Assembly (NCBI RefSeq): GCF_005116735.1 | Contig: NZ_SWDB01000030.1 | Coordinates: 38,021 to 102,020, forward strand | Length of the DNA stretch: 64,000 nt | Direction of reading: 5' to 3' | Source of the DNA: Thalassotalea mangrovi | GTDB lineage: Bacteria > Pseudomonadota > Gammaproteobacteria > Enterobacterales > Alteromonadaceae | In this document: one piece after another, positions 1 to 8,736 of the stretch | How positions within the stretch are numbered: the stretch's first letter is position 1 | How the letters are laid out: each line of letters starts with the position of its first letter | Position numbers and translations under genes: made by a program | Notes under the pieces: generated by a model | The model's database searches: none | The model's input: the letters and a program-made list of their open reading frames with translations, nothing else | Told to the model about the DNA's origin: nothing

Positions 1-773
1 CGACCTAAAAACTCTTTATTGTGCCAGGCTTCGTAATCAGAAAACGCGGCAAGGCGAGGGAACCACTGCGCCAGAAGGAAGATGTCGTTACCACCTTCAC
101 GAGCATCATCCGGGAAGTGCTCATAACCCGCGCGTGCAGAAACGGCATTTTCTTCAAGAATATTGAAAGCAAAGTTCAGGTTGAACTCGAAAGTTTCGCC
201 GCTTTCTAATGGCTCTGGTAAGTCAATACGAGCCTGTGCACCGGTAATGGTGATTTTTAAAGGATTGCCATCTTCATCAGTAACATTGGTAATGTCATAA
301 CCAATGTCGTTATCGGCATAATACTGCTGACGACGTAATTCGCCCAGGCTGATTTGTGCCGGGTTACCATCTTTCGCCAATGAAGTGCTTGGACCGCGAC
401 GGCCGATACCACCAAAGTCACCACTGCGCTCAGCAATGGAATCTGGCTTAAAGCGGTTCTGCTCAAGTTGCAGCCACAAATACTTTAATTTGTATGGCGA
501 GTTATTGTGATAAGTGACCGATTGCTTAGCGGTCAGGCGGCGCTGGTTTTCATCCAGTTGCACATTGATTTTGTAATCAACCTGCTGTTGCCAGTATTCC
601 TTGCCAGGTTCGCCGGCAGCATTACGATAGTCATTAGGAGTTGGAAGAATTTCTTCTAACTGGCGAAACTTGTCTTCAAAATCGCCTTTGGTTTGCTTAA
701 CTGCTGACGCCTGTACTGACGTAGACAGCATTAAAGCAAGCCAACTGGCTGATATTAAAGCTTTAATATTCAT
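1..773 (-). CDS. M1-family metallopeptidase, N-terminal part (cut by window edge)
   Basis: Reading the minus strand from the ATG at 773-771 gives an open frame of 257 codons that runs off the left edge without a stop. It begins with a signal peptide (basic start, hydrophobic core, likely cleavage near residue 22 after VQA). The following segment, with YWQQQVDYKINVQLDE, the TYHNNSPYKLKYLWLQL stretch and QWFPRLAAF, matches the N-terminal beta-domain of secreted M1-type aminopeptidase-like metalloproteins. The HExxH zinc site would lie beyond the window. A GGAAGG ribosome site precedes the start. An exported peptidase is inferred from family resemblance; the catalytic part is not visible. Confidence 0.7.
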   Translation of the reverse strand, partial: MNIKALISASWLALMLSTSVQASAVKQTKGDFEDKFRQLEEILPTPNDYRNAAGEPGKEYWQQQVDYKINVQLDENQRRLTAKQSVTYHNNSPYKLKYLWLQLEQNRFKPDSIAERSGDFGGIGRRGPSTSLAKDGNPAQISLGELRRQQYYADNDIGYDITNVTDEDGNPLKITITGAQARIDLPEPLESGETFEFNLNFAFNILEENAVSARAGYEHFPDDAREGGNDIFLLAQWFPRLAAFSDYEAWHNKEFLG

Positions 774-1534
774 GAGCCTTCCAGAATTAAGTGTGTTGAA
801 AAATGCGTATATAGTTTTTGTTGTCATGAGGCCGACCGGGGATGGCCGCAGCCCCATTTATGGCAGGCTATGTTAGCGGATCCGGGCTTTGAGAACAACA
901 AATCACGGAAAGTTACAGTTCGGACACAAACCCGGACTTCTCTTGGACGTCAGGGATTGTGTCCGAAAGGTGGAAGAGGGAGGTGGGAGACGATAGCACG
1001 CTGCAAATCTAGCACACGTCGTTCCGAGCACGTTGCACTCCTAGCACACGATTGAAAATCGTTCCTAGCATGCAATCAAAGATTGCTCCTAGCAAAAAGT
1101 TTAAGAGCAAGATCCCGGTCGACACCGGGATGACAGCGAGAACATTTTCTCCACCTGAAAAGGGTGAACGCCGGAACCTTTTTCTTTCAACATCGAAGAT
1201 TAACCATTCAACAGTAACATGGTGTAGGCAACGCTGCTTAACCTTAAATTCGTCATTTCCTGCCACGACAGGAAATCTCTACCTAAAGTGCAAAAGCGAG
1301 CTCCCCGCGTACGCGAGGATGACGAAATAAAAGGTCTTAACCGTAAGCAGCAGTTGTGGTGGAAGAGGGAGGTGGAAGGTGGAAGTGACAGAACTTCATA
1401 ACCTTTCCACCTTTCGAGGACATCAGGACACAGAACTCCACCCTGCGAGGAGTTTAAGACGCAGCAATCCACCCGGCAAGGATTTCAGACGTAGCCCTCC
1501 ACCTCGCGAAGACGACGAGCTTGAGTCTTCGCGG
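774..1534. repeat. Repeat island 1 (TAG, R73, PUR modules)
   Basis: This 761-bp gap has no credible gene. TAG modules run 995-1093, including the hairpins ACGATTgaaaATCGT and GCAATCaaaGATTGC joined by CCTAGCA. Half an R73 (CCCGGTcgacACCGGG stem) is at 1105-1134 and a full R73 at 1251-1323, whose second stem is the variant CCCCGCGTACGCGAGG. PUR tracts (GGTGGAAG-type) are at 969-988 and 1361-1385. The segment 1385-1534 is rich in short related words (CCACCTTTCGAGG, CCACCTCGCGAAG) but I cannot assign it. Confidence 0.75.
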
Positions 1535-2863
1535 CTAGCTTGCGAAGACCGCGTACCCCCAGCCCTGAAACTCGAGATCTTCATCGAGTATTACATTGCT
1601 ATTATCCGATGATATGAACAAGGATAACGGCGGCAAGTGGTTAAGGGGTTGTTGTAATTTCACTCGAATCGGTTGCGGCGTTAAGTTGGCAATAAAAACC
1701 ACACAGTGGCGTTTGTTTTGCCGGTAAAAAGCGATCACTTTGTCACGCTGGTCATGCTTTATTTCATTCATGACGCCGCCAAAGCGGCCATTTTGCAGGG
1801 CGGGGTTTTGTGACTTTAATCGGATGAGTGCTTGCAGCCAGAGATGACGAGGGTGTTGTTCAATGTCATCCGGCCATTGAATCGGATCTTTATCAAAAAA
1901 TGCCAGCGACTGACTCGATGCCACTTCCTGGCCTGAATAAAGCAATGGCATGCCATCCATTAACAGGGTCATCGCAAGTAGGGTCTCTTCTGCCTCACCA
2001 AATCGTTGTTGAACACTGCCATCCCAGGCGTTTTTATCGTGATTGTCGAGAAAATTCATCCGCATAGCATTGTCTGGGAAGGCGTTGTTGTGCTTGGCAA
2101 TATAACCACAAAGGTTTTCTGCATGGCGCTTTTGCTGGGCAATATCCTCCAGTAAGTCGTTTAATTGCCAGGCATAGGACATATTGAAAGCACTCTGGTG
2201 CAAATCTCGCTCTTCCCATTCGGCCAGCCAGAAGAACTTGTGCTCCGGGTCGAGTTCGGCTCGTGCCTGATGCCAGAAATTTAATGGCACGAATCCGGCG
2301 ACGTCACAGCGAAAACCATCAATTTGATAGGTTTGCAGATAATGCCGCATCGCATTAATCATGTAATGTCGTAATTCAGATTGCTGAAAATCAAACTCGA
2401 TAATATCGTCCCAATCAAACCAGGTGGTCGAGCGAAAAGTGCCATCATCCGTTTTTTTATACCAATGCGGATGAGTCTGGGTTAAAGCATTATCCCAGGC
2501 ACTGTGGTTGGCCACCCAGTCGATAATCACATACATGTCGAGGCTATGAATATCATCGATGAGTTGTTTAAAATCCTGATCAGTCCCTAACTCAGGATTA
2601 ATTTTCATATGATCGGTAATCGCATAGGGGCTTCCCAACTCCCCTTTCCGGTGTAACTGACCAATCGGGTGCACAGGCATCAACCAGAGGATTTTTACCC
2701 CCAGTTTCTTTAATCTGGGTAAGTGCTCACTAAAGGCTTCGAATGTGCCCTCTTTGGTGTACTGGCGAATGTTGACTTCGTAGATGCTGGCATTGATACA
2801 CCAACTTGGATGTTTTAGCTTTACGTAATCTTCGAGCGGATAGTAATACTTACCTTGATTCAT
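1535..2863 (-). CDS. Alpha-amylase family glycoside hydrolase (GH13)
   Basis: The protein has the four GH13 signature regions in order. Numbered from a possible TTG start 45 bases upstream (2908), they are DWVANH near 130-135, GFRCDVAG near 198-205 with Asp202 as expected nucleophile, AEWEE with Glu230 as expected acid/base, and FLDNHD near 286-291 with the transition-state Asp. I chose the ATG at 2863 because the family usually starts just before the YYPLEDYV-like segment. No signal peptide is seen, so it should act on alpha-glucans or maltodextrins in the cytoplasm. It stands alone between repeat islands with no sugar transporter or glycogen gene nearby, so its substrate cannot be deduced from context. 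Length (442 residues) is typical of small cytoplasmic amylase-like enzymes. Confidence 0.9.
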   Translation of the reverse strand: MNQGKYYYPLEDYVKLKHPSWCINASIYEVNIRQYTKEGTFEAFSEHLPRLKKLGVKILWLMPVHPIGQLHRKGELGSPYAITDHMKINPELGTDQDFKQLIDDIHSLDMYVIIDWVANHSAWDNALTQTHPHWYKKTDDGTFRSTTWFDWDDIIEFDFQQSELRHYMINAMRHYLQTYQIDGFRCDVAGFVPLNFWHQARAELDPEHKFFWLAEWEERDLHQSAFNMSYAWQLNDLLEDIAQQKRHAENLCGYIAKHNNAFPDNAMRMNFLDNHDKNAWDGSVQQRFGEAEETLLAMTLLMDGMPLLYSGQEVASSQSLAFFDKDPIQWPDDIEQHPRHLWLQALIRLKSQNPALQNGRFGGVMNEIKHDQRDKVIAFYRQNKRHCVVFIANLTPQPIRVKLQQPLNHLPPLSLFISSDNSNVILDEDLEFQGWGYAVFAS

Positions 2864-3499
2864 AAACGACCAGTGAACAAAAAGACGGCTTTCGTTAACT
2901 TTGCGCAAAATTAACCTAAATTACAAGGGAGCGAAAAGCATACTTCGCTCCAGCACCTTACATTCCTAGCACGCTATCGCTCCTGGCACACGATGAATCG
3001 TTCCTAGCATGCAATCGAAGATTACGCCTAGAAAAGAGCAAGAGTTATGGTGGAAGTGGGAGGTGGAAGTTCCCTCTGTTAGAGCTTAAAAGCCGAGATC
3101 CCGGCCGTCGCAGGGATGACCGCGAGAGCATTTTCTCCACCCGAAAAAGGGGGCGGCGGAGCCCTTTTCTTCCACCATCGTAGATTACCTCATCGAACAG
3201 TGGCGAATCGTACGACTTCGCCACTAAACCTATTGGGGCGTCATTTCCTGCCACGACAGGAAATCTAAAACTAACCCCAAAAACGAGATCCCGGCCGTCG
3301 CCGGGATGACACCTGAAACTTAAATTAGGGCACTTCGTTGTCACCGCGTCAGCTGTCACCCGGAAACCTGACAACGAGAAGGTTTTCTCACCGACGCAGT
3401 CTCCCTCCATAACAGTTGCGATGCGCTAGCATCGCAACTTAGCCCTTTACTTTCTCCTGTGTTTCCCGCACCTTAATAATCACCTTTAACTATATAACT
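2864..3499. repeat. Repeat island 2 (TAG, PUR, R73, two BH)
   Basis: TAG modules lie at 2950-3031, a PUR tract at 3049-3070, half an R73 at 3093-3120 (one base lost from the stem), a BH hairpin at 3199-3225 (AGTGGCGAA / TTCGCCACT), a full R73 at 3239-3310 and a second BH at 3414-3439 (AGTTGCGATG / CATCGCAACT). Between 3340 and 3410 is a mobile text shared with other islands (GACAACGAGAAGGTTTTCTC and GCAGTCTCCCTC). No coding potential is supported. Confidence 0.8.
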
Positions 3500-4036
3500 T
3501 TGATTGCCGTGTACCCACTGTATACCAAACGCCTGGTAATCCGCCCCCTGACTGAACATGAAGCGCCGTTCATTTTAAAGCTGTTAAATGATCCGGGGTT
3601 TCTACAGTTTATTGGCGATAAACAAGTTCGAAACTTAGAACAGGCGAGGGAGTATATTCGCACCGGGCCGATGCAAAGCTTTCTGGAACATGGTTTCGCC
3701 CTGCATCTGGTGTCGCTCAGAGCAGAAAACCACGGAGAAGGGGAGCCTATCGGCATTTGTGGCTTGTTACAACGAGATTTCCTACCTGCTCCAGATTTAG
3801 GCTTTGCTTTTTTACAGGAGTTTACCGGCCAGGGATTTGGGTTTGAGGCGACAAGACAGGTATTGGCTGAAGAGTTTACTTACAAAGGGTTAACTAAAAT
3901 TATGGCCATTACCGCACCAGACAACGAAGCTTCGCGAGCACTTCTTGAAAAACTGAATTTTATATACACAGAGTCTAGAAACTTCCCCCAGTTAGGCGGG
4001 GAATCGGCTATTTATCACTTACATAAAGCAGGCTGA
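3500..4036 (+). CDS. GNAT-family N-acetyltransferase (RimJ/RimL-like)
   Basis: A 178-residue protein with the layout of the GNAT_3 group: TKRLVIRPLTEHEAPFI at the N-terminus, a central beta-strand pair ending in IGICGLLQRD, then LGFAFLQEFTGQGFGFEAT, which holds the acetyl-CoA pyrophosphate loop, and APDNEASRALLEKLNF near the C-terminus. Such enzymes acetylate N-terminal or small amine substrates; the substrate here is unknown. The start is uncertain: the frame opens at TTG 3500, with GTG at 3509 as an alternative and no clear ribosome site. The gene is single, placed just after a repeat island, with its own short AT-rich leader. Confidence 0.85.
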   Translation: MIAVYPLYTKRLVIRPLTEHEAPFILKLLNDPGFLQFIGDKQVRNLEQAREYIRTGPMQSFLEHGFALHLVSLRAENHGEGEPIGICGLLQRDFLPAPDLGFAFLQEFTGQGFGFEATRQVLAEEFTYKGLTKIMAITAPDNEASRALLEKLNFIYTESRNFPQLGGESAIYHLHKAG

Positions 4037-4407
4037 TACATCAGCAATAGAAATTATTCTGGCTCAACATGTTCATTTCTGAGGCAGATTTTCTAACCGA
4101 AAAGCTCAACCTCAATTCCATATCTCCATTCATATTCGCTAAAACATTCCAAACGCCCTAACTCATTTAATTAGCTAGATATTTTTGAGTTATTCCTGAG
4201 TTGCAAAAAATAAAATTAGCATTTTCATAAACTTAAGCTAGCTTTAAAAATGTACACCATCTGTTCTGCCTGATAACAACAAAAACAACTGGCTGTTTTG
4301 GGGTCTGCATTACAGCAATTTCAAAGTAGCGACTAGACTTTTGTAGCAGCAAAACGGAGTTTGGAAAAATTACTGAAAAGTAACTTTTATATGGAAGGGA
4401 TCTAGTT
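4037..4407. other. AT-rich non-coding gap before the AraC-type gene
   Basis: No gene, repeat module or convincing terminator is seen in these 371 bases. The sequence is AT-rich and free of the repeat families that fill other gaps, so it probably holds the control region of the regulator gene that follows. I could not fix a promoter. Confidence 0.5.
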
Positions 4408-5367
4408 ATGGAATCGAGTAATGCGAGGAGTCGTATGCTTCTTGTCGCTTTCGATGAGGACATGTCTGCTATGGTAATTAGAGAATTACCAAACTTTTTT
4501 GATTTCATTTTATTGCGCTCAATGGATGAGCTTGAATCATTTAAGCAAAAACAAGACCCACCGCACCCAAAGTCCGGCCTACAGGCATTAAATGCCAGGG
4601 CAGGAACCGAGGTTGTTGTTTACGCATTAGCGTATGGTTCCAAGGAGCATTTTAATAATTTACAACAACTTCGAAGCATATTTCCTGAGTCGCTGATTTA
4701 CTTATTCTGTCAAAATGTCTCGATACCGCTTCTGAGAGTGGCTTTACGCCATAAAATCGAAGAGGTATTTATGCTGCCTTTCGGTGAGGGTGATAAAAGG
4801 AATTTGTTCAACTCCCTGGATAAAAATCGAATTCTACCGGCGGAACTTATGTCGCTGCACCGCAAAGAGCAGGATGGCGGAGTTCGCTCATTAGACTCGC
4901 ACAAATTCCAACCCATCGTGGAGTTACTGGACAATATCGAGAAAGGGTTTAAAAAAGGAACGTCAATCCAGGACTTTTCTAGCGACATACCATTGAGTAT
5001 TTCCAGGCTTTGCCACATGTTTAAAGAGCTCACCGGCCAGACATGCAGCCAGTATTTAATCTGTCGCAAGCTGGAAGAATCGGAACGTTTACTGGCTGAA
5101 ACCAACACCCCGGTAACGTCCATTGCTTACCATCTCGGATTTGCCAACCCTTCGCATTTTAGTCGCGCCTTTAAAGAACATTTGGGACTGACTCCCAAGG
5201 CTTTTAGCGATGGAGACAATGAGATCAGATGCAGTTCAGCCTATAGTCATTATCAAAAGTTTCGTCTAGAACATTTTCCCGCGCTCGATCCTGAGAAAAA
5301 GGTTGGCTCAGAGTCGAAAGTGGAGGGTGGATATGACAGGACATCAGTGGCTCTGGGTTTCAGATAA
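4408..5367 (+). CDS. AraC-family transcriptional regulator with receiver-like N-domain
   Basis: The C-terminal half carries a two-helix-turn-helix AraC domain (about residues 165-270): LSISRLCHMFKELTGQTCSQ for the first part and the hallmark SIAYHLGFANPSHFSRAFKE for the second. Residues 10-140 alternate beta-strands and helices (RMLLVAFDED, VVVYALAYGS, SLIYLFCQN) like a response-regulator receiver, but I see no clear DD/D/K phosphorylation set, so it may be an atypical or degenerate receiver. About 50 residues follow the DNA-binding domain, which is longer than usual. A GGAAGGG ribosome site precedes the ATG. The next gene encodes an L,D-transpeptidase 21 bases on; shared transcription is possible but not shown. 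Confidence 0.85.
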   Translation: MESSNARSRMLLVAFDEDMSAMVIRELPNFFDFILLRSMDELESFKQKQDPPHPKSGLQALNARAGTEVVVYALAYGSKEHFNNLQQLRSIFPESLIYLFCQNVSIPLLRVALRHKIEEVFMLPFGEGDKRNLFNSLDKNRILPAELMSLHRKEQDGGVRSLDSHKFQPIVELLDNIEKGFKKGTSIQDFSSDIPLSISRLCHMFKELTGQTCSQYLICRKLEESERLLAETNTPVTSIAYHLGFANPSHFSRAFKEHLGLTPKAFSDGDNEIRCSSAYSHYQKFRLEHFPALDPEKKVGSESKVEGGYDRTSVALGFR

Positions 5368-5388
5368 TCGATTTTTGGATGTGAAACC

Positions 5389-7242
5389 ATGCCAGGCAAT
5401 CAAAAAAACGGCGAATTCATTATGAAGTTAGTTTGCGCAGAAAAAATCGCGTGTTTTTACGAATTAACGTTAAACTTTTTCAAAAAATCGTTATTTGCTT
5501 TGACCCTCGCCTGTAGTTTTCAGATTTATGCTTTTGAAGAAAATAACCAGACAGCAGGCGAAGATCAATCAACGTTAACCCCCCCCATTGTTGGCATTAC
5601 CTTAACTCGTGCTCTTGAACAACAAACAGAGCACAAAACCGCTGGCGTAGCGAAATTACCACTAGATAACGGTAAAATTGAACTCACTGATAGACATAGT
5701 GAATCCTTATTCAGCGCCGGTATTCCAGTCGAACAACATCTTGGTTTGTTACTGGTGCAGGCTGAACAACAAACCCAGGATGAATTGCTATATCGATACC
5801 AGTTATTGAAAGAACACGGCAATATTGCATGGATATGGTTTGAAGATGGTGAACTGAGCGCATCTGGGCGGATGATGCGTGAATTAAGCTCAGATTTAGG
5901 CTTATTACCTTTCAATCCTCAGGGGCACATGCTGGCGACGCCGCAAGCGATTGATCTGGCATTGACTGCAAGTCTTATGTCGATCTTAACCTATCGCAGT
6001 AATCAAGGTGAACTGGATATTGAACAGTTAGATGCGATTGCCAGCACACTAATCGGTTTAGATGATCGACAGAGCCTGGACTCTTTGTTAATTCCCGCTT
6101 ATCGGCAGGTTTCGCTGTTGCGAACGGCCATTAACGATTACCAACAGCTGTCGCGGAAGCCGTGGCCAAACCTTAAGTTGGATTTTGAACCTAAACTTGG
6201 GCAGCAGCACCTGGAAATCTATAAATTAAGAGAAATCTTGACCGCCCTCGGCGATCTGCCGCGCCGCTATCAAACCCAGAATCGCCAGGATATTTTTGAT
6301 GCGGTGGCAACCAAAGCGATTGAGCGATTTCAACAGCGACATGGTTTAGTGGTGGATGGCCGGGTCGGTAAAAAAACACTTGCCGCTCTCAAGATAACCG
6401 CGTCGCAACGGCTTCATATGTTGCAGGCGAATCTTTGGCGCTGGCTAAAATTTCCAACCCAGGCCCCTGAAGATTATCTATTGGTTAATATTCCTCATTA
6501 TCGCTTGCACCTGGTTGAAAATAGTGAGCCGAAACTGGAAATGCGGGTCATTGTTGGCGATACCGACAATCAAACCCCGGAAATGATCTCTACGATTTCG
6601 GGGCTGACCTTGAACCCGACCTGGACACCGCCGCCTAAAATCATAAAGAACGAACTACTACCGGCCTATGAAGAAGATTACCTTTATCTTTCTCGCAAGA
6701 AATTTCGCCTGGTTCAAGGCTACTGGCGCTATACCGATGTTCGCGAAATTGATGCGCCGCAAATGGATATACAAGCCTGGTTAGAAACCCATCGCCTGGT
6801 GCAAATGCCAGGGAAAACCAATCCACTGGGCGCATTTCGCTTTAATATTCCAAATAATCAAGCCATCTATTTACATGATACGCCTGCCAAGCATTTATTC
6901 AGAAGAAACTCCCGAGCCTTAAGCCATGGCTGTGTGCGCGTGGAGCAGCCAGATTTACTGGCCAATTACCTGCTACCTCGGGCAAGAAATTCTTATAAAT
7001 TTGAAAACGAGTTGGATGAATTAATATCCAGCGGTGAAACCCGAACCATAAATATGAAGCAACCACTGCCGGTCTTTATTGCCTATCATACCGCCTGGTT
7101 TAATGAATCCGGTGAACTGCATTTTTTTGATGATGTCTATCGTCGCGATAGATTACCGGACGTGCGAAACGAATTAGCGATTGAATTACTCCTGCCTGAA
7201 AACCCGATAAGTGTAATTGCGGATATTTCGGTTTCCCCTTAA
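5389..7242 (+). CDS. L,D-transpeptidase, YcbB/LdtD-like
   Basis: A 617-residue envelope enzyme predicted to form 3-3 cross-links in peptidoglycan. A basic/hydrophobic export signal lies near residues 28-48. A peptidoglycan-binding domain is around 301-333 (DAVATKAIERFQQRHGLVVD). The YkuD catalytic domain spans about 360-535 with the motif SHGCVRVEQ, Cys515 being the expected nucleophile and the preceding His part of the active site. Overall order matches the YcbB group (E. coli protein 615 residues). The start at 5389 is weakly supported; the internal ATG at 5422 would give a more usual signal peptide. An R73/BH island follows the gene. Confidence 0.9.
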   Translation: MPGNQKNGEFIMKLVCAEKIACFYELTLNFFKKSLFALTLACSFQIYAFEENNQTAGEDQSTLTPPIVGITLTRALEQQTEHKTAGVAKLPLDNGKIELTDRHSESLFSAGIPVEQHLGLLLVQAEQQTQDELLYRYQLLKEHGNIAWIWFEDGELSASGRMMRELSSDLGLLPFNPQGHMLATPQAIDLALTASLMSILTYRSNQGELDIEQLDAIASTLIGLDDRQSLDSLLIPAYRQVSLLRTAINDYQQLSRKPWPNLKLDFEPKLGQQHLEIYKLREILTALGDLPRRYQTQNRQDIFDAVATKAIERFQQRHGLVVDGRVGKKTLAALKITASQRLHMLQANLWRWLKFPTQAPEDYLLVNIPHYRLHLVENSEPKLEMRVIVGDTDNQTPEMISTISGLTLNPTWTPPPKIIKNELLPAYEEDYLYLSRKKFRLVQGYWRYTDVREIDAPQMDIQAWLETHRLVQMPGKTNPLGAFRFNIPNNQAIYLHDTPAKHLFRRNSRALSHGCVRVEQPDLLANYLLPRARNSYKFENELDELISSGETRTINMKQPLPVFIAYHTAWFNESGELHFFDDVYRRDRLPDVRNELAIELLLPENPISVIADISVSP

Positions 7243-7800
7243 CCCTTAAAAGGTTTGATAACGTACTACCGCGTCACAACATTACCTCCAAAATGTGACA
7301 AAAAGAACATTTTATCCTCAGAAAATTGCTCCTGCATTTTCTGCTTACCGACCATCCTTGGCCATAACCAGCGAAGGTTTCCTCATTGCAAAAGTGGCGA
7401 ATCTTAAGACTTCGCCACTAAACCGATAGGGGCGTCATTTCCTGCTTCGACAGGAAATCTCAAACTAACCTAAAAACGAGATCCCGGCCGTCGCCGGGAT
7501 GACCGCGAGAGCACATTCTTAACCTGAATAGGGGGTCGGCGAAGCCCTTTTCTTCCACCATCGCAGATTACCTCCAAAATGTGACAAAAAGAACATTTTA
7601 TCCACCAGCGAAGCTTACCTCTTTAACAGTTGCGATGCGTCAGCATCGCAACTTAGCCCATAGCATTCCCTCTCGTTTAATGCTTCTTCTTATAGGTTTG
7701 TAAAACGACTTTTCTTTAGCAAATAGCTAGGCCTGTTTCCCCTTTTTTTCTCAAGCGCAATTTCAGGTAAGAGTTAGCAATACGGTGATAACACCTATTG
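7243..7800. repeat. Repeat island 3 (R73 and two BH)
   Basis: After the stop codon come a BH hairpin at 7393-7419 (AGTGGCGAA / TTCGCCACT), a full R73 at 7433-7503, and a BH at 7628-7653 (AGTTGCGATG / CATCGCAACT). The two BH stems repeat those of island 2, in the same order around R73, so this looks like a relative of that island. A text with a GAAAATTGCTCCTGCATTTTC hairpin-like core at about 7320-7345 recurs elsewhere in the window. No gene. Confidence 0.75.
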
Positions 7801-7821
7801 TTTTCAGCTCCTATATTCTGA

Positions 7822-7853
7822 TTGTTCGGGGAGGTTTTTAGGAGTCTGAACAA
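7822..7853. promoter_or_regulatory. Inverted repeat upstream of flp
   Basis: TTGTTC at 7822-7827 and GAACAA at 7848-7853 form a perfect 6-bp inverted repeat about 70 bases before the pilin gene, in a gap free of repeat modules. It could be an operator or an mRNA leader hairpin for the tad locus. No promoter boxes or regulator can be named from sequence alone. Confidence 0.3.
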
Positions 7854-7921
7854 GTTAATTATTAAGACAAGGAAGGGTAAATCCTGGCCTTATTTACAAA
7901 TTTATTTTTGGAGAAAGTTAA

Positions 7922-8116
7922 ATGATTAAGTTCAAAAACCTGATGAAAGAGTTCATCGAAGATGAAAGCGGTTTAACTGCGGTTGAGTATGCCATCGCTG
8001 GTGGCCTGGTGGTAGGCGGCATGGTAGTAGCGTTCAACACGTTAGGTACTAATGCTACTGCAGAAATTAACTGTCTTGGTAGCGCTGTAAGCGGCACTGT
8101 GGGTACAGGCTGTTAG
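7922..8116 (+). CDS. flp: Flp-family type IVb pilin
   Basis: A 64-residue prepilin, the expected main subunit of the Tad pilus. The leader (residues 1-17) ends in Gly17, followed by the mature start LTAVEYAIAGG. This is the Flp motif, with the Glu-Tyr pair (22-23) required for processing and assembly in this family. The hydrophobic helix continues to about residue 42; the short C-terminal part has two Cys (51 and 64) that could form a disulfide, which is not typical of all Flp pilins. A strong GGAGAAAG ribosome site precedes the ATG. It is the first gene of the tad locus, and the peptidase gene follows about 45 bases on. Confidence 0.95.
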   Translation: MIKFKNLMKEFIEDESGLTAVEYAIAGGLVVGGMVVAFNTLGTNATAEINCLGSAVSGTVGTGC

Positions 8117-8160
8117 TAGGTACTCATTAGTTTGTTATGTTAAGTCTTGGAGAATACGCT

Positions 8161-8727
8161 GTGTTTGAACACCCTGATATCATCAAAATCTTAATGACTC
8201 TGCTGATCTTTTTGATTGCGTTGACATCGGATTTACGCACTCAGCGTATTCCCAATGTTTTTTGCTTAGCCGTATTTGCAATTGGAATATTGATCCAGGC
8301 TCTACAGTCTGGATGGAATGGATTGGGGAGTGCGTTACTGGGAAGTTTAGTCGCATGCACCCTGTTGTTACCCGCATTTATGATAAGAGCACTTGGGGCG
8401 GGTGATGTTAAGTTAATGATTGCCGTAGGTACGTTTACCGGCCCCTGGTTGATACTATGGTCTATCCTCTATGCCGTGATTGCAGGGGTAATTACCTGCA
8501 TTGTCCTTGCTGCATGGAAAACAGGTTTATCGGGTCTTAAAAAAACCGCATCTCGTTATTATCAGATAATTATATTAAGGCATTACCTTAAACCCGAGCC
8601 ATCAGAAGCCGCGTCCCTTAGAGTCCCTTACGCACCTGCGTTAGCAATCGGTTGGCTGTGGGCTTGTAGTCACAACTCCGATATTCAATGGGCCATTTCA
8701 TCGTTTCGTTACTCAATAGGGATATAA
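8161..8727 (+). CDS. cpaA: Tad prepilin peptidase (A24 family)
   Basis: A polytopic membrane aspartic protease that should cut the leader from Flp and the TadE-like pseudopilins. The two catalytic Asp motifs are visible: TSDLRTQRIPN in the first loop and GAGDVKLM in the third. Several hydrophobic segments fill the rest. I placed the start at GTG 8161 because GGAG lies 8 bases before it; an ATG at 8137 in the same frame lacks a ribosome site. The gene ends 9 bases before the AAA ATPase gene. The C-terminal ~60 residues are a hydrophilic extension followed by a last short hydrophobic stretch. Confidence 0.92.
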   Translation: MFEHPDIIKILMTLLIFLIALTSDLRTQRIPNVFCLAVFAIGILIQALQSGWNGLGSALLGSLVACTLLLPAFMIRALGAGDVKLMIAVGTFTGPWLILWSILYAVIAGVITCIVLAAWKTGLSGLKKTASRYYQIIILRHYLKPEPSEAASLRVPYAPALAIGWLWACSHNSDIQWAISSFRYSIGI

Positions 8728-8736
8728 GGGGGCTAA

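Noticed and set aside
1009-1472. Short frames on both strands across repeat island 1
   Set aside because: They read through R73 and TAG modules and their peptides recur wherever those modules occur.
3199-3439. Variable-stem hairpins as integron attC sites
   Set aside because: The flanks AACAG and CTTA do not give the GTTRRRY/RYYYAAC core pairs, the hairpins are too short, and there is no integrase gene in view.
7700-7921. Sigma-54 promoter before flp
   Set aside because: No GG-N10-GC element with the expected neighbouring bases was found.
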